Assembly: GCA_036276235.1 (NCBI GenBank) | Contig: DATBDZ010000188.1 | Location: 1-35,603 of the forward strand | DNA length: 35,603 nt | Reading direction: 5' to 3' | Source of the DNA: JANWHF01 sp036276235 | Lineage (GTDB): Bacteria > Planctomycetota > Phycisphaerae > Tepidisphaerales > Tepidisphaeraceae | In this document: positions 22,222 to 31,868 of the stretch, one piece after another | Numbering within the stretch: the first letter of the stretch is position 1 | How the letters are laid out: each line of letters begins with the position of its first letter | Translations under genes and position numbers: made by a program | The notes under the pieces: model-generated | Told to the model about the DNA's origin: nothing | What the model saw: only the letters and a program-made list of their open reading frames with translations | Databases searched by the model: none

Positions 22222-22363
22222 GTCGGCCGAGTACGGCCGACGCTTGTTGAGTACAACAAGCCATGGGTAGGAAACCCATGCCACTTGGGGATCTTGCGGA
22301 GTACCGCAAGACGATGGGCGAGCCGCTCATGCCACTTGGTCGACGCTTGCGGAGTGCCGCAAA
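22222..22363. repeat. Second array of paired mini-hairpins (AGTA loops)
   Basis: The same design as 16542-16815: GTCGGCCG-AGTA-CGGCCGAC (22222-22241), CTTGTTG-AGTA-CAACAAG (22243-22260), CTTGCGG-AGTA-CCGCAAG (22293-22310) and a decayed unit at 22346-22363, alternating with ATGGG-type stems capped by GGA. The preceding CGCTCTTGCTGATGTCGGCC is also shared with the first array. Confidence 0.75.
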
Positions 22364-22414
22364 CACATGTGCGGGGCCGCGGAGACCGCGCGAGCCGCCG
22401 ATGCCATTTCTTGC

Positions 22415-22452
22415 CACTGACTACTGACCACGGACAACTGACAACTGACAAT
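22415..22452. repeat. Iterated ACTGACAACTGAC island
   Basis: Degenerate tandem copies of an ACTGAC(A/T)A-type unit with about 10-bp period, ending at the stop of the giant gene. Another member of the short-period intergenic class. Confidence 0.6.
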
Positions 22453-22454
22453 TC

Positions 22455-25400
22455 CTATTGTTCGCTGAAGTTCCTGAACTGCACGTTCGTTAGATCCGTC
22501 GTGTCGTTCGACGCGGCCGCGAGGCCGATGTACAGCGTGCTGGGGAGCGCGAGGGTTACGCTGCCGGATTTGGTCCAGGTGGTGCCGTCGCTGCTGTAGT
22601 ACGTCGTGAAGACGTTGCCGACGCGGGTGAGGCGGAGCCAGACGTTGGGGAAGGTGGCCTGGCCGGTTTGGGTTTGCGTGGTGGCGGCGCCGGCGGTGGC
22701 GCGGGATTTGACTCGGAAGATGCCCGCCGCGCTCGCGGTGGAGCTGGCGGTGATCGATACCTCGGGGCTGTTGGCGGCGAGTGTCGAGCGTGCCATCAGG
22801 CCGGCTTGCGGATAGGTGCCGGCCGCGCTGATGCCGGCGACCTGCACTCGGATATCAAAATCACCCGTGTGCAACTGCGAGAGGAAGCGGAAGCCGTCGG
22901 CGGTGCCGTAGACGCCGGGGCCGCCGGCGCTGACGTCGTAGCTGGAGCCGTCGAGATTGACGGCGGTCGCGCCGGCGGGCATCGCGCCGATGTCGGTGCT
23001 ATCGAAAGTCGGCGTCGTCGCATTTGCCGTGGCGCTGTAGTCGCTGAATAAGCCGCCGTTTTCCGCGCGGACGCGATACGTGTATGCGGTGGCGGCTGTC
23101 GCGGTCGTATCGGTGAACGTCGTGCCGAGCACGTTGCCGGCGATCTCGGTGAAGATGTTGTCCGAGCCGGCGCGCTCGATGTGATAAGCCGTTACGGTGC
23201 CGGTGGATGCGCCCCAGGCGAGCGAGACGCTGGTGGTGGAGAGCGGCAAAGCCGTCGGCGTGCCGGGCGCGCTGGGGGCGGTTGCCATCGTGAGCGTCGA
23301 GGCGTCGAGCTGATTGCTGTCGGCCGACGAGCCGGCGGCATTCACCGCGTGAACGCGATAGTGATAGGCCGTCGCGGAAGTGAGGCCGGTGTCGGTGAAG
23401 GTGGTAGCCGTCAGGCCGGCCGCGGAGATTTGGCTCCAGCTTGAATCGGGATTCATCCGCTCGACGCGATATTCGGTGACGGTGCCGGTGGAAGCCGTCC
23501 AGCTCATGGCGATCGATGTGAGCGTGGCGGTCGTGAGCTGAAGATTCGTGGGCGTGCTCGGCGGCGTCGGGTTGTTTTGCGCGATCGTGTTGGTGAAGCC
23601 GCGGAATTGCGCCGTTGTTTGCGCAGCGACTGTTGTTGAAGTCGTCGCCATGCCGACATCGATCGTCGCGCCCAGCGCGAGCGTGACGGAGCCATACTTG
23701 GTCCAGGTCGATCCGTCGGCGCTGTAGTAGGTGGTGAAGAGGTTTCCCGCGCGGGTCATGCGGACGAAGACGGAGGGGAACGTCGCCGCGCCAGTTTGCG
23801 TTTGCGTAACCGCGCCGTTGGCGGTCGAGCGATATTTGAAGCGATATCCGCCGGTGGGGCTTGCGGTGAGCGCGATGGTCGGGCTGCCGGCGTCGAGCGT
23901 GCTGCGCGCGGCGATTCCCGCCTGCGGATAGACGCCGCCGCCGACCGCCGAGATGCCGGCGATCTGCACGCGCACATCAAAGTCGCCGGTGAGGGGCTCA
24001 TAAACAAAGCGGAATCCGTCGGCGGTGTTGTAGATGCCGGTGCCGCCGGCCGTCACGTCGTAATCCTTGCCGTCGGTGATGACATTGGTCGCGCCGGCGG
24101 GCGTCATGTTGATGTCAACGCTGCTGAACGCCGACGGCTGCGGTGCCGTCGCGGTTGCCGAAGCGGTGGGGGAGTAAGGCGAAAACGCTCCGCTGTTTTC
24201 GACGCGAATGCGATACGTGTAAGCGGTGCCGGTGACGGCGGTCGTATCCTGATACGTCGTACCCGTGGTTGTGGTGATATCGACGAAGCCGCTGCCGTCC
24301 GATCGCTCGATATGAACGCCGGTCATCGGCTCGTTGGGCAGCGTCCAGTTGAGATTGATCTGCGTCGGAGAGACGGCTGATGCGCCGAGAATTCCCGGAG
24401 CATATAAACCCGGCGCGGCTACTACGACGCCGCTGTATCCGGAGAAGACGCTGCCGTTGGCAGCGCGCACGCGATAGCTGTAGTTCACCGTCGCGTTGGC
24501 GGTGTTGTCGGTGAAGCTGGTTGTGGTGATGCCGCTGGCGATCTCGACGAACGAGGCATCGGACGGGCCCTGCCGCTCGATGTGGTAATCGGTGAGCGTG
24601 CCGGTGGAAGCCGTCCAGGTGAGGACGATGTGGTTGGTCGAGTTCAGGGAAGGCGTCAGTCCGCCGGGCGCGCTCGGAGCGACAACCACGCCGCTCTTGG
24701 TGGTGGCGACGCCGACGGTGCTGTAGGCCGACAGACCCGCCGAGTTTTGCGCGCGAATCTGATAGACGTATGTTGTGCTGGGCGAGAGGCCGCTGTCGGT
24801 AAACGTTGTCGTGGTGATACCCGAAGCGATTTCGACGAACGACGCATCGCCGAGCACGGCACGCTCGATGCGATAGCTGCCTGTGCCTGCGGCGGCGGTC
24901 CAGGTGAGCTTGAGCTGCGTCGTGCTGAGAGAAGTAGCGGCCAGGCCGGTCGGAGAGGCGGGCGCGGAAATGGCTGCCGCCGCGGCACCGATCGATTCGG
25001 TTGTGCTATCGACGGCGGTGATGCGGTAGTAGCTGGTCACGCCCGCGGGCGCGAATGCATCGAGGTAGCGCGTTGTGGTGATCGGCGTCGTGTTGAGCAA
25101 CGTGAACGGGCCGTTTAGCGCGCTGCCGCGATAGACGTTGTAGCCGGCGAGCGTCGCATCGCTGACTTTCGCCCATTGCAGATTGATGCCGCCTGCTGTG
25201 TTGGTGGCTTGCGCATCCGTCGGCGCGGGGGCTTTGCCGTTGGGCTTGATGTTGCTGACCAGATACATCAAGTCCTGGAAGTCATAGTTTTCAAACGTGA
25301 CGCTGCCGTAGTCCATCGTGACCAGATACGTGTTGGCCACGAGTTTGCCGTTGGCGTCGCGCACGGGATAGAAGCGGACGTGATGCCCACCGCCGCCGCC

Positions 25401-28400
25401 TACGGTGTTGAGCGCGTCGTCGCTGAAGTTTCCATCGACGTCGAAACCGAAGGTTCCGCTTGGAGTGAAGTTGACGGTCGCCGGCGCGCCGCTATTGAGG
25501 ATCGGGAAGAACATCTGGCCGGTGTTCGTGTGATCCTTGATGACAGTGGTGTGCGTCGTCGCGCCTTTCGCGTACCAGGCAAAAATTGGCGCGGTGGGCG
25601 TCGGGGGATCGGTGGTTTGGTCAAATTGCTGGTGCAGGCCGACCAGCTGCGTCGCCGTCACCGGGGTGCTGCCGTCGGCGACATTCCAATAGGGGCTGAC
25701 GACCTCTTCGCCGTAGTAAACGGGTGCGGTGGTTTCGGTGAGATTCGGCGCCTGCTGGCTGTTGATGACGGTCGTGTAGCCGAGCATCAGGTTGGCGATC
25801 GTTTGAATGCCCGGCTCTTCCTCATGCTCAGACAAATGCTGCCACCAGCCGGCCAGCGAGATCACTTTGGACGAGGTGCTCGGATCGTCGGTGACGATCG
25901 TCAGCGTGGCGTTCCAAACGCCGCCGCCGGTGAGTGTGTTGAAGCCGGGATCAACGACGAGCGTGTCATTCGTCTGCGTGAGCGCATGCGTGGGCGCTTT
26001 CTGGGCGATGAACTTCACGGTGAGCTGAAGCGTGCCGCCGTTGGGCGCGATGGTCGTGCCGGGCGCGGGCGGGTTCACCAGCGTCCAGTTGGTCGTATCT
26101 GAAAGCGTCAGCGACGTAATCGTGAGCGGCGTGCTGCCGGTGTTGCGGAGCAGCAGCGTGCCGGTGTCGTGCACCATGTCCGCAACCGTGTCGTTGGGGA
26201 CCTGGATGCGGTTGAAGACCATGCGGTTGGAAGCGGGCGCGCCGTCGAGATTTTCCACGCCGATGACCGGTGCGTTGACCGCATCCGCCGCCGGCATCAC
26301 GTTGCGGATGATGCCGACGATGTCATTGGAGTCGTAAGGCTGAATCGCGCCGAACGGAATGTTGTTGTCTTCAAACGCGAAGACGTACGCGTTGGGGACG
26401 ATGCTCCCGTCCGGATTTTCCAGCGGGAAGAACCGTAGCTTGCGCGGCACGCTCGCGTCCCAGGTGTTCAGCGCGTCTTCGCTGTAGCTGATCCGCTGAT
26501 GGCCGCTATCCGTGAAATGCGGGAAGATCGTGTAGAGGCCGAAAGTCGCCGCGCCAGGATCGAAGCTGGTTGCGCCAAGCGCGTTGGGCGTTGTCGTCTG
26601 CGCGTCGCCCTGGGCGAGCGTGAACAATTCGGTTTTATCCAGCGTGCTGGTGCTGCCGGGCGTGTAGTAGCCGACGCGGGCCAGCGGCGCATTGGATGCG
26701 CCGGCGGCATTGAAGCTTGCGAGCAACTGAATCGTAACCGGCCCGCCGCCCGCCTTGGCCAGCCGCTGCATCGCGACTTCCTGGCTCGAAGCATCAGGGG
26801 CGGCGGGATAGAAGGTCTGATTCATGCTGGCGTCATTGACGCCGTCGCCGGTGACCGTCGGGATGTTGTAAGCGCGGAGAATCGCCGGCAGAGAAGGCTC
26901 ATTCGCGCCGCCGGTGCCGGTGGTTCCAAGACCTCGCAGGAGGATCAGGATCGGCCCGGCCGGATCGTTGGTGGTGATCTGCAGCTTCGCGTATTGCGTG
27001 CCGGTGCGATTGGCGTTGTAAGTCACCAGCAGATTGAACGATTGCCCTGCGGCAAGCGACGCGGGCACGCTTGAGAGATTTGTGATCACGAATCGCGCCG
27101 CATCCAGCGTCGTCGAGGTCGCGTCGTTCTGCATCGAGAGCGCCGATGCTCCAAGCGTCAGCGGCGTTGTGCCGGTGTTGGTGATCGTGATCGTCTTTGC
27201 CGCGCTCGCGCCGGTGCCGCCGGTGAATGCGGAGGCGATGTCGTTGATCACCAGCAAATTCGTCGAAACCGTCGCAATCGGATGCGGCACGATCGGCTTG
27301 AGCAGCGTCAAGCGCATCGCGCCAAGCTCGGAAACGTAAATATTTCCGTTGGTGGGATCCTCGACGAGGCTCACCGGGTTATTGAAGCCGCTGAAGCCCG
27401 TGATGCCGCGCGTCGCGGAGATCACGTTGCCGTTGGCGTCGCGCGTCAGCATGACGATGTCGCTGCCGGCGCTGTATTCGGTTACCAGCAGCGCGCCTTG
27501 GAGCGCGCCGCCGAAGGTGTGGTCCTGATACTCGATGATTCCGTCGGCGGAGCGGTGGGGACCGAAATCCCAGTTGTATCCCTTGTAGTTCGAATCGGGC
27601 TGTGTGCCGGCCGGGTACGCGGTGAACTCCGCCGGATCGATGCCGCTGGTCGGATTGCCGCCGTCCAGCACGTATTCGCCGCGTGTCGGATTCGGATGGC
27701 CGTAGTATCCGTTCTGAACGATCTTGTAGAGATAATCGTCTTCGGTCTGCTGGATGTTGGTCAGGCCAGGAACATTCGGCCCGCTGTATGGAAGACCGGT
27801 ATCGATGCGCGTGCCGTTGATCTGGCTGGCGTTGGCCGAGTTGTAGCTTGGAGCGTTGCCGCCGGCGCTGGAGCCGTTATTGGTGGCGAAGAGCGTCCCG
27901 TTGCTGGTCCAGACCATGTCAAACGAATTGCGCACGCCGCTGGCGTAGATCGTAAGCGGCGCGCCCGGCGCGAACGGGTTGTAGCTGCCGCCGGCATCGG
28001 GTGTCTTGGCATCGAGCGGCGTGCCGGGCGTGATCTTCGTGACATCAAGCCGCAGCACGGCCGCCGTCAGCAGATGCTCGGGACGATTGCCCCAGGTGGT
28101 ATCGGGCGCGCCATACGCCGTGTTGCTCGCCTGCGCGAAATAGAGCGCGCCGTCCGGCCCGAAGATCGGCTGCTCGGTCGAGTGGTCAGCGACGGACCTC
28201 GGCAAATCGATCACCGCATCCTGCACCACCGCAAGCGTCGGCCCGCTGATGACCGTGATCTTGCCGGTGAAATCGACGCCGGTCGTCGCGCCCGAAAGCG
28301 CGTAGTAGCTGTTGGAAACCCAGAGAATCGGATTCTGCGCCGTCGAGTGCGGATCAAACGCGAAGCCGGTGATCAAGCGATTGCCGCCGTTGGCGGTTTG

Positions 28401-29765
28401 CAATGCCGTCGAAATTGTCGGCGAGCCGAGTGAGCCGTCCGCGTTGATCGTCCAGCGGAAAATCCGGCCGTCTTCTGTGCTCGCGTAAAGCCGATGATCC
28501 GGGCCGATCTGCACATCAGTGAAAGCAGCGCCCGTGGCTGAAGGAAGATTAGTCTTCTGAAACTGGATCGAAGGATTCACCTGCGCCGTGGCGGCGGCGG
28601 TGGTGAAGCTCATCTGGAACGGCGTCATCGCCGCCCCGGTTTTATCCAGCACGCCCGCCGTCACCACAAACGTGTACTGCGTTGTCGGCGCCAGCGGAGA
28701 GAGCGGCGTAAGAATGATCGAGTCGCCGCCACCGGAAGTATTTACGACCGCCGGCACCAGCGACTTGTCGCTGCTGCGATACAGATAAACATTGCCGGCG
28801 GTGATCGTCGTCGGATCAATCGCGGCGTTGGGCAGATGTAGATCCGCCTCGATCGGCTGATCGATCGGAACACTGGTCGCATTCACCAGCGGCGCGGTAA
28901 ACGCAACAGACGGTTGCCCGACGACCGTCGTTCCCGGGTCGATCTCAAAATGCGTGAAGCCGACGGTAATCGGCGCGAGATTGTTTTTGCTCGAAGTGAG
29001 AATACCCGCGCGGGCGGCACTGACGAAGAATGCGGATTTCTCGGCGCCAGTCAGCGTGATGGTTCCGGCGATGGATTGGAAAGCCGCGCCGTTCACGGAG
29101 TACGACGCGGTGATCGTTCCCGTGCCGGCGTTGCCGTTCAGGCGGAGATCCAGCGTCTGCACATTCGCGAAGGCGCCGATGCTTTGATAGACGTTAAGCT
29201 GATGCGTCGTCGCGGTTTGCTCGTCGGTGAATTGGAGCGTCTGGCCCTTGGTCGCGTCATACTCGGCGACGAGCTTGACGTAATTATCTTGATCCGGACC
29301 AAAGTAGAGCCCGCCGCCAAAGTAGGCGGCATTCATCGCCGACAGCGGACCTTTGAGGCGCGTGGTGATGGTGAAGCCGGCGGTGGTGCCGTCAAACTCC
29401 GTCTCCAGCGCGTTCACCTGCGAGTTGTCGGTGCCGTAATTAGTGCCGGCGGTGGAGGTGCCGGTCGTGGTGACATCCAGCTCGCCGGCGGCGGTGTTCA
29501 AGTGAATCAAGGTCGGCTGATACTGATTGCCGTTCTTGTTTACCTGCACGCGCGTGAAGCCGGTGCTCAGCCCGCCGGCGTCAAAGACCCCGTTCTGCTG
29601 CGTGGTGAAATCCAGGCTGTAAGGCAGCGGCTGGATCGTGTTTTGGAATGCGAGAGGGTCGCCGGACAGAAGCTGGCGTCCTTCCAACGCCTCGATCACC
29701 GGCTGCACTGCGTTATGAATCGAACGGAACTTGCGGACGGTACGAACAACAAAATTCCCGACCAC
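22455..29765 (-). CDS. Giant exported mosaic protein (GSDH propeller, FN3, DUF1349-like)
   Basis: About 2,436 residues. The N-terminus has the LEPR-like export/sorting motif of planctomycete surface proteins (EALEGRQLLSG, residues 25-35). Domains in order: a concanavalin-like domain (about 60-275), a Big_5/SbsA Ig-like domain (286-387), a glucose/sorbosone-dehydrogenase-type beta-propeller (415-823: FGPDGALYFAQASN, ASGVRNSFDMVW, GYYGHPNPTRGEYV), a Hydin-like Ig domain (833-944), a second Ig-like region (about 1198-1302), four FN3 domains (1510-1880), a DUF1349-like domain (1880-2064), two FN3 (2065-2250) and a second DUF1349-like domain (2252-2436). GTG 29765 follows GAAGGAG at ideal spacing; ATG 29789 is the alternative. 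It probably binds or oxidises carbohydrate at the surface; no C-terminal anchor is seen. Confidence 0.88.
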   Translation of the reverse strand: MVGNFVVRTVRKFRSIHNAVQPVIEALEGRQLLSGDPLAFQNTIQPLPYSLDFTTQQNGVFDAGGLSTGFTRVQVNKNGNQYQPTLIHLNTAAGELDVTTTGTSTAGTNYGTDNSQVNALETEFDGTTAGFTITTRLKGPLSAMNAAYFGGGLYFGPDQDNYVKLVAEYDATKGQTLQFTDEQTATTHQLNVYQSIGAFANVQTLDLRLNGNAGTGTITASYSVNGAAFQSIAGTITLTGAEKSAFFVSAARAGILTSSKNNLAPITVGFTHFEIDPGTTVVGQPSVAFTAPLVNATSVPIDQPIEADLHLPNAAIDPTTITAGNVYLYRSSDKSLVPAVVNTSGGGDSIILTPLSPLAPTTQYTFVVTAGVLDKTGAAMTPFQMSFTTAAATAQVNPSIQFQKTNLPSATGAAFTDVQIGPDHRLYASTEDGRIFRWTINADGSLGSPTISTALQTANGGNRLITGFAFDPHSTAQNPILWVSNSYYALSGATTGVDFTGKITVISGPTLAVVQDAVIDLPRSVADHSTEQPIFGPDGALYFAQASNTAYGAPDTTWGNRPEHLLTAAVLRLDVTKITPGTPLDAKTPDAGGSYNPFAPGAPLTIYASGVRNSFDMVWTSNGTLFATNNGSSAGGNAPSYNSANASQINGTRIDTGLPYSGPNVPGLTNIQQTEDDYLYKIVQNGYYGHPNPTRGEYVLDGGNPTSGIDPAEFTAYPAGTQPDSNYKGYNWDFGPHRSADGIIEYQDHTFGGALQGALLVTEYSAGSDIVMLTRDANGNVISATRGITGFSGFNNPVSLVEDPTNGNIYVSELGAMRLTLLKPIVPHPIATVSTNLLVINDIASAFTGGTGASAAKTITITNTGTTPLTLGASALSMQNDATSTTLDAARFVITNLSSVPASLAAGQSFNLLVTYNANRTGTQYAKLQITTNDPAGPILILLRGLGTTGTGGANEPSLPAILRAYNIPTVTGDGVNDASMNQTFYPAAPDASSQEVAMQRLAKAGGGPVTIQLLASFNAAGASNAPLARVGYYTPGSTSTLDKTELFTLAQGDAQTTTPNALGATSFDPGAATFGLYTIFPHFTDSGHQRISYSEDALNTWDASVPRKLRFFPLENPDGSIVPNAYVFAFEDNNIPFGAIQPYDSNDIVGIIRNVMPAADAVNAPVIGVENLDGAPASNRMVFNRIQVPNDTVADMVHDTGTLLLRNTGSTPLTITSLTLSDTTNWTLVNPPAPGTTIAPNGGTLQLTVKFIAQKAPTHALTQTNDTLVVDPGFNTLTGGGVWNATLTIVTDDPSTSSKVISLAGWWQHLSEHEEEPGIQTIANLMLGYTTVINSQQAPNLTETTAPVYYGEEVVSPYWNVADGSTPVTATQLVGLHQQFDQTTDPPTPTAPIFAWYAKGATTHTTVIKDHTNTGQMFFPILNSGAPATVNFTPSGTFGFDVDGNFSDDALNTVGGGGGHHVRFYPVRDANGKLVANTYLVTMDYGSVTFENYDFQDLMYLVSNIKPNGKAPAPTDAQATNTAGGINLQWAKVSDATLAGYNVYRGSALNGPFTLLNTTPITTTRYLDAFAPAGVTSYYRITAVDSTTESIGAAAAAISAPASPTGLAATSLSTTQLKLTWTAAAGTGSYRIERAVLGDASFVEIASGITTTTFTDSGLSPSTTYVYQIRAQNSAGLSAYSTVGVATTKSGVVVAPSAPGGLTPSLNSTNHIVLTWTASTGTLTDYHIERQGPSDASFVEIASGITTTSFTDNTANATVNYSYRVRAANGSVFSGYSGVVVAAPGLYAPGILGASAVSPTQINLNWTLPNEPMTGVHIERSDGSGFVDITTTTGTTYQDTTAVTGTAYTYRIRVENSGAFSPYSPTASATATAPQPSAFSSVDINMTPAGATNVITDGKDYDVTAGGTGIYNTADGFRFVYEPLTGDFDVRVQIAGISAVGGGVYPQAGIAARSTLDAGSPTIALTASPTGGYRFKYRSTANGAVTQTQTGAATFPSVFVRMTRAGNLFTTYYSADGSTWTKYGSVTLALGATIDVGMATTSTTVAAQTTAQFRGFTNTIAQNNPTPPSTPTNLQLTTATLTSIAMSWTASTGTVTEYRVERMNPDSSWSQISAAGLTATTFTDTGLTSATAYHYRVHAVNAAGSSADSNQLDASTLTMATAPSAPGTPTALPLSTTSVSLAWGASTGTVTAYHIERAGSDNIFTEIAGNVLGTTFTDTTATAATAYTYRVRAENGGLFSDYSATANATTPTFDSTDIGAMPAGATAVNLDGSSYDVSAGGPGVYGTADGFRFLSQLHTGDFDIRVQVAGISAAGTYPQAGLMARSTLAANSPEVSITASSTASAAGIFRVKSRATAGAATTQTQTGQATFPNVWLRLTRVGNVFTTYYSSDGTTWTKSGSVTLALPSTLYIGLAAASNDTTDLTNVQFRNFSEQ

Positions 29766-29843
29766 TGCATCTCCTTCGGAAGAATTCATCGACCAAAGCC
29801 AATGGATCCACCGTTCTGGCTTAAACCAGCTCCCTGAGGAATA

Positions 29844-29871
29844 ACAATACCCCAAGCTCAGCCGTTGCCAA
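29844..29871 (-). promoter_or_regulatory. Possible promoter of the giant gene
   Basis: On the minus strand TTGGCA (29866-29871) and TATTGT (29844-29849) are separated by 16 nt, giving a leader of ~75-80 nt before the preferred start. If real, it rules out longer upstream starts. A moderate match only. Confidence 0.35.
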
Positions 29872-30100
29872 ATGGAGATTTGGATTTGGGAAGGCAAATG
29901 CTTCGGAGGCGAAATGTGATCTGTTTTGACGTAACGTGGTCAATTACAAGTGCTTGAGATCGTTTGGCAGATCATTGGCACGACAGATCTGATGTCTGCG
30001 GGAAGTCAAATTGGTAGTTTGGGAGGTATGATCGAAGTGCGGCGGCCCGTTTTTACAAACATCCTGGAGTGCTGTGCTGCATCCGTTTGAATGCAAAAAT

Positions 30101-30178
30101 GGGTGCCACAGGTCGCGGCACTTCGAGACCTGCTACCCCCAGGACACAGGTCTGCGAGTCCGCCGACCGGTGGCACCT
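30101..30178. repeat. Palindromic intergenic repeat (GGGTGCCAC ends)
   Basis: Imperfect inverted arms of 32 nt (30101-30132 and 30147-30178) with matching AGGTCG/CGACC and AGACCTG/CAGGTCT blocks, around a 14-nt centre. It lies between the pseudopilin stop and the promoter region of the giant gene. The remaining sequence of this gap (29872-30100) holds nothing else I can assign. Confidence 0.65.
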
Positions 30179-30186
30179 ATCACGGA

Positions 30187-30984
30187 TTATTGCGTGTCCC
30201 AGAAACCCCAGCGCGCGCGGATCGATCCGAGATTCACCCAATTCTGGCTCGGGCTCTGACATTCCCACAGCTCGCACCCCCGCCGGCCGGCGCTGGCCGC
30301 TGGCTCATTGATCCACTGCACCGACCCATCGACCGCCGCATAGTGCGAGCCCTTATGGTGATGATGCGACATGATGAAGTTGGAGGCTTGCGCGCCGTTC
30401 AGCTCGATGCCGTTAATGAGCGTTGCGTCCTTCTCCACGATGAGGGGCGTCAGCACGGATTCATAACTGCCATCGGGATGAAGTAGCTGGCCGGTTGCCG
30501 GAACCGACTCGACGCGCGCCCCATCAAACTCCTCGATCGCGGCAAAATCGAAGCGGCCATTGCTCCCATGAAAAGGCCCGCGCCTCGCGCCAGGCTTTGG
30601 CGCGGCATCCTCCGTCGAAGGACAACGATACACCTGCGGATGGTGAACGTATTTGTAAATCGTTCCGCCTTGCGGCGCGCTGGTCACGTCATGCTCATCG
30701 GACATCAGCCAGTCATGATGCTCGGCATCGGGATCCAACTGATCGGCGATGCTCCCGGGAAGTCGGCGGTTATGGTCAGCCGCGAAGGCTAAGAAACCGG
30801 CATGAAGCTGCCGCAGGTTGCTCATGCATTGGATCTCTCGCCCTTTTTCCCGCACCTTCCCAAGGATCGGCAACAGAATGGAAAGCAGAATCGCCAGCAC
30901 GCCGATGACGACCATCAGCTCCGCCAGCGTAAATCCGCGCGCATGAAATACGCGATCAGGTGCTCGAGATGTACCCTTCCCCAT
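30187..30984 (-). CDS. Pseudopilin-like protein with type IV prepilin N-terminus
   Basis: A 265-residue protein starting with a prepilin leader ending in Gly (FHARG), then FTLAELMVVIGVLAILLSILLP, the canonical G/FxxxE cleavage-methylation site and hydrophobic helix. Downstream CMSNLRQLHAGFLAFAADHN and a C-terminal SHYAAVDGSVQWINE fit the large planctomycete pseudopilin families (H-X9-DG-like end). A ~14-residue leader before the Gly is normal. It is the second such gene in the window and only distantly similar to the one at 367-1236; no secretion machinery is adjacent. It probably acts in the envelope as a minor pseudopilin or a T2SS-dependent surface protein. Confidence 0.87.
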   Translation of the reverse strand: MGKGTSRAPDRVFHARGFTLAELMVVIGVLAILLSILLPILGKVREKGREIQCMSNLRQLHAGFLAFAADHNRRLPGSIADQLDPDAEHHDWLMSDEHDVTSAPQGGTIYKYVHHPQVYRCPSTEDAAPKPGARRGPFHGSNGRFDFAAIEEFDGARVESVPATGQLLHPDGSYESVLTPLIVEKDATLINGIELNGAQASNFIMSHHHHKGSHYAAVDGSVQWINEPAASAGRRGCELWECQSPSQNWVNLGSIRARWGFWDTQ

Positions 30985-31586
30985 CGCCGCAATTCCCGTG
31001 GTTTACAGCGACAATATGAAATCCCAGACAGAGCCCGATTATGTCGATGAAGCATGAAACCGCAAGCCTGGGGCGGTTGCGCGACAGCGGCACGGGTGCG
31101 TGACACTTCAGGCGGCTGCCTTTCTCCCTCCCCCGGAGTACACAACATTTTGCACGAACACGCTAACTCACGTTGCAATCTGCAATTCCAACTGAGAATT
31201 CGAGACAAGCGTCATGCTGAGGTACTCCGAAGCATCTGGCCATTCGCGCGAGCCAGCCAGATGCTTCGGAGTACCTCTGCATGACGGCGTGCGCAGCCAG
31301 TGGACAAAAAATCCAGCAATCGCAGTCTCCCCAAAATGAGGAGTTAGGACGCAGATGCAAAATGTTGGAAGTACCGGACGAGGGGACAAGACTCGTCGCC
31401 GAATTGTCACGCGGCCCAGTGGCACGACCGTTCCGCCCGTCTTTACGCAATCATCCGACCGCAGTTGAAGCACGAAACCTGTTAATCGAAGCCCGCTATT
31501 TCCGCGGTCGCAGAGGCGTTGGACGCGAACCGTAGCCCGCGATATGATTCCACGACTTTAATTCGCTTACTTTTTCCCGGATTCTT
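30985..31586. other. Intergenic region upstream of the sulfur-carrier gene
   Basis: About 600 bp between divergent genes. It holds one dispersed palindromic repeat (31211-31285). I see no credible ORF, no recognised riboswitch and no strong promoter; open frames here are repeat shadows. Confidence 0.5.
31211..31285. repeat. Dispersed palindromic repeat (TCATGCTGAGG family), copy 3
   Basis: Inverted 30-nt arms (31211-31240 and 31256-31285) with one mismatch, nearly identical to the arms of the copy at 6291-6366 but with a different loop. TACT/AGTA lies at the centre of each arm. Confidence 0.8.
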
Positions 31587-31868
31587 ATGGCAATCAAAGT
31601 TCGCATTCCCTCTCCCCTTCGCACCTACACCAACGGCGCCGACGTCGTCGAAGCGCAGGGCGCCAGTGTTGGCGATGTCCTAAATGACCTCAAGACCAAA
31701 GCCGCCGGCATTGAGACCCGCCTCTTCAAGGCGCCGGCTCAGCTCAATCGCTTTGTAAACATTTATCTCAACGATGAAGACATTCGCTTCCTGAAGAACC
31801 TGGAAACGCCGGTAAAAGAAGGCGATCAGATCAGCATCGTGCCCGCGATTGCGGGAGGAGCTGAGTAG
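31587..31868 (+). CDS. MoaD/ThiS-like sulfur-carrier protein
   Basis: A 93-residue beta-grasp protein: VRIPSPLRTYTNGADVVEAQGASVGDVLNDL, FVNIYLNDEDIRFLKNLETPVKEGDQISIVPAIAGG. The carrier Gly-Gly (G90-G91) is followed by two more residues (Ala-Glu), so it would have to be trimmed before a thiocarboxylate could form, as described for Wolinella HcyS (cut by a JAMM protease) in homocysteine synthesis; mycobacterial CysO is a related cysteine carrier. A NIL-domain gene follows, a pairing consistent with methionine/cysteine sulfur assimilation rather than molybdopterin synthesis. No ThiF-like activator or JAMM protease lies in the window. No Shine-Dalgarno is visible. Confidence 0.85.
   Translation: MAIKVRIPSPLRTYTNGADVVEAQGASVGDVLNDLKTKAAGIETRLFKAPAQLNRFVNIYLNDEDIRFLKNLETPVKEGDQISIVPAIAGGAE

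Larger units (their letters stand above)
21772..22454. other. Repeat-rich convergent intergenic region, no gene seen
   Basis: Between the coiled-coil gene and the end of the giant minus-strand gene. It holds a GTAGCGCGC/GCGCGCTAC hairpin (about 21816-21843), a GTAGTGCGCTAC palindrome near 21951-21962, three GCGCTACA iterons (22041-22073), a mini-hairpin array (22222-22363) and an iterated ACTGACAA-type island (22415-22452). No credible ORF. Confidence 0.6.

Noticed and set aside
22041..22363. CRISPR array
   Set aside because: Repeats are 7-20 nt palindromic units without uniform unique spacers, and there are no cas genes.
22606..29837. Long plus-strand open frames opposite the giant gene (up to 383 residues)
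   Set aside because: They are Arg/Gly/Ala/Val-rich with no domain logic, and each runs antisense to a clearly coding FN3/propeller frame. They reflect GC-rich codon bias.
31000..31200. Molybdenum-cofactor or other riboswitch upstream of the MoaD-like gene
   Set aside because: No recognisable conserved core, and the gene fits sulfur assimilation better than molybdopterin synthesis.
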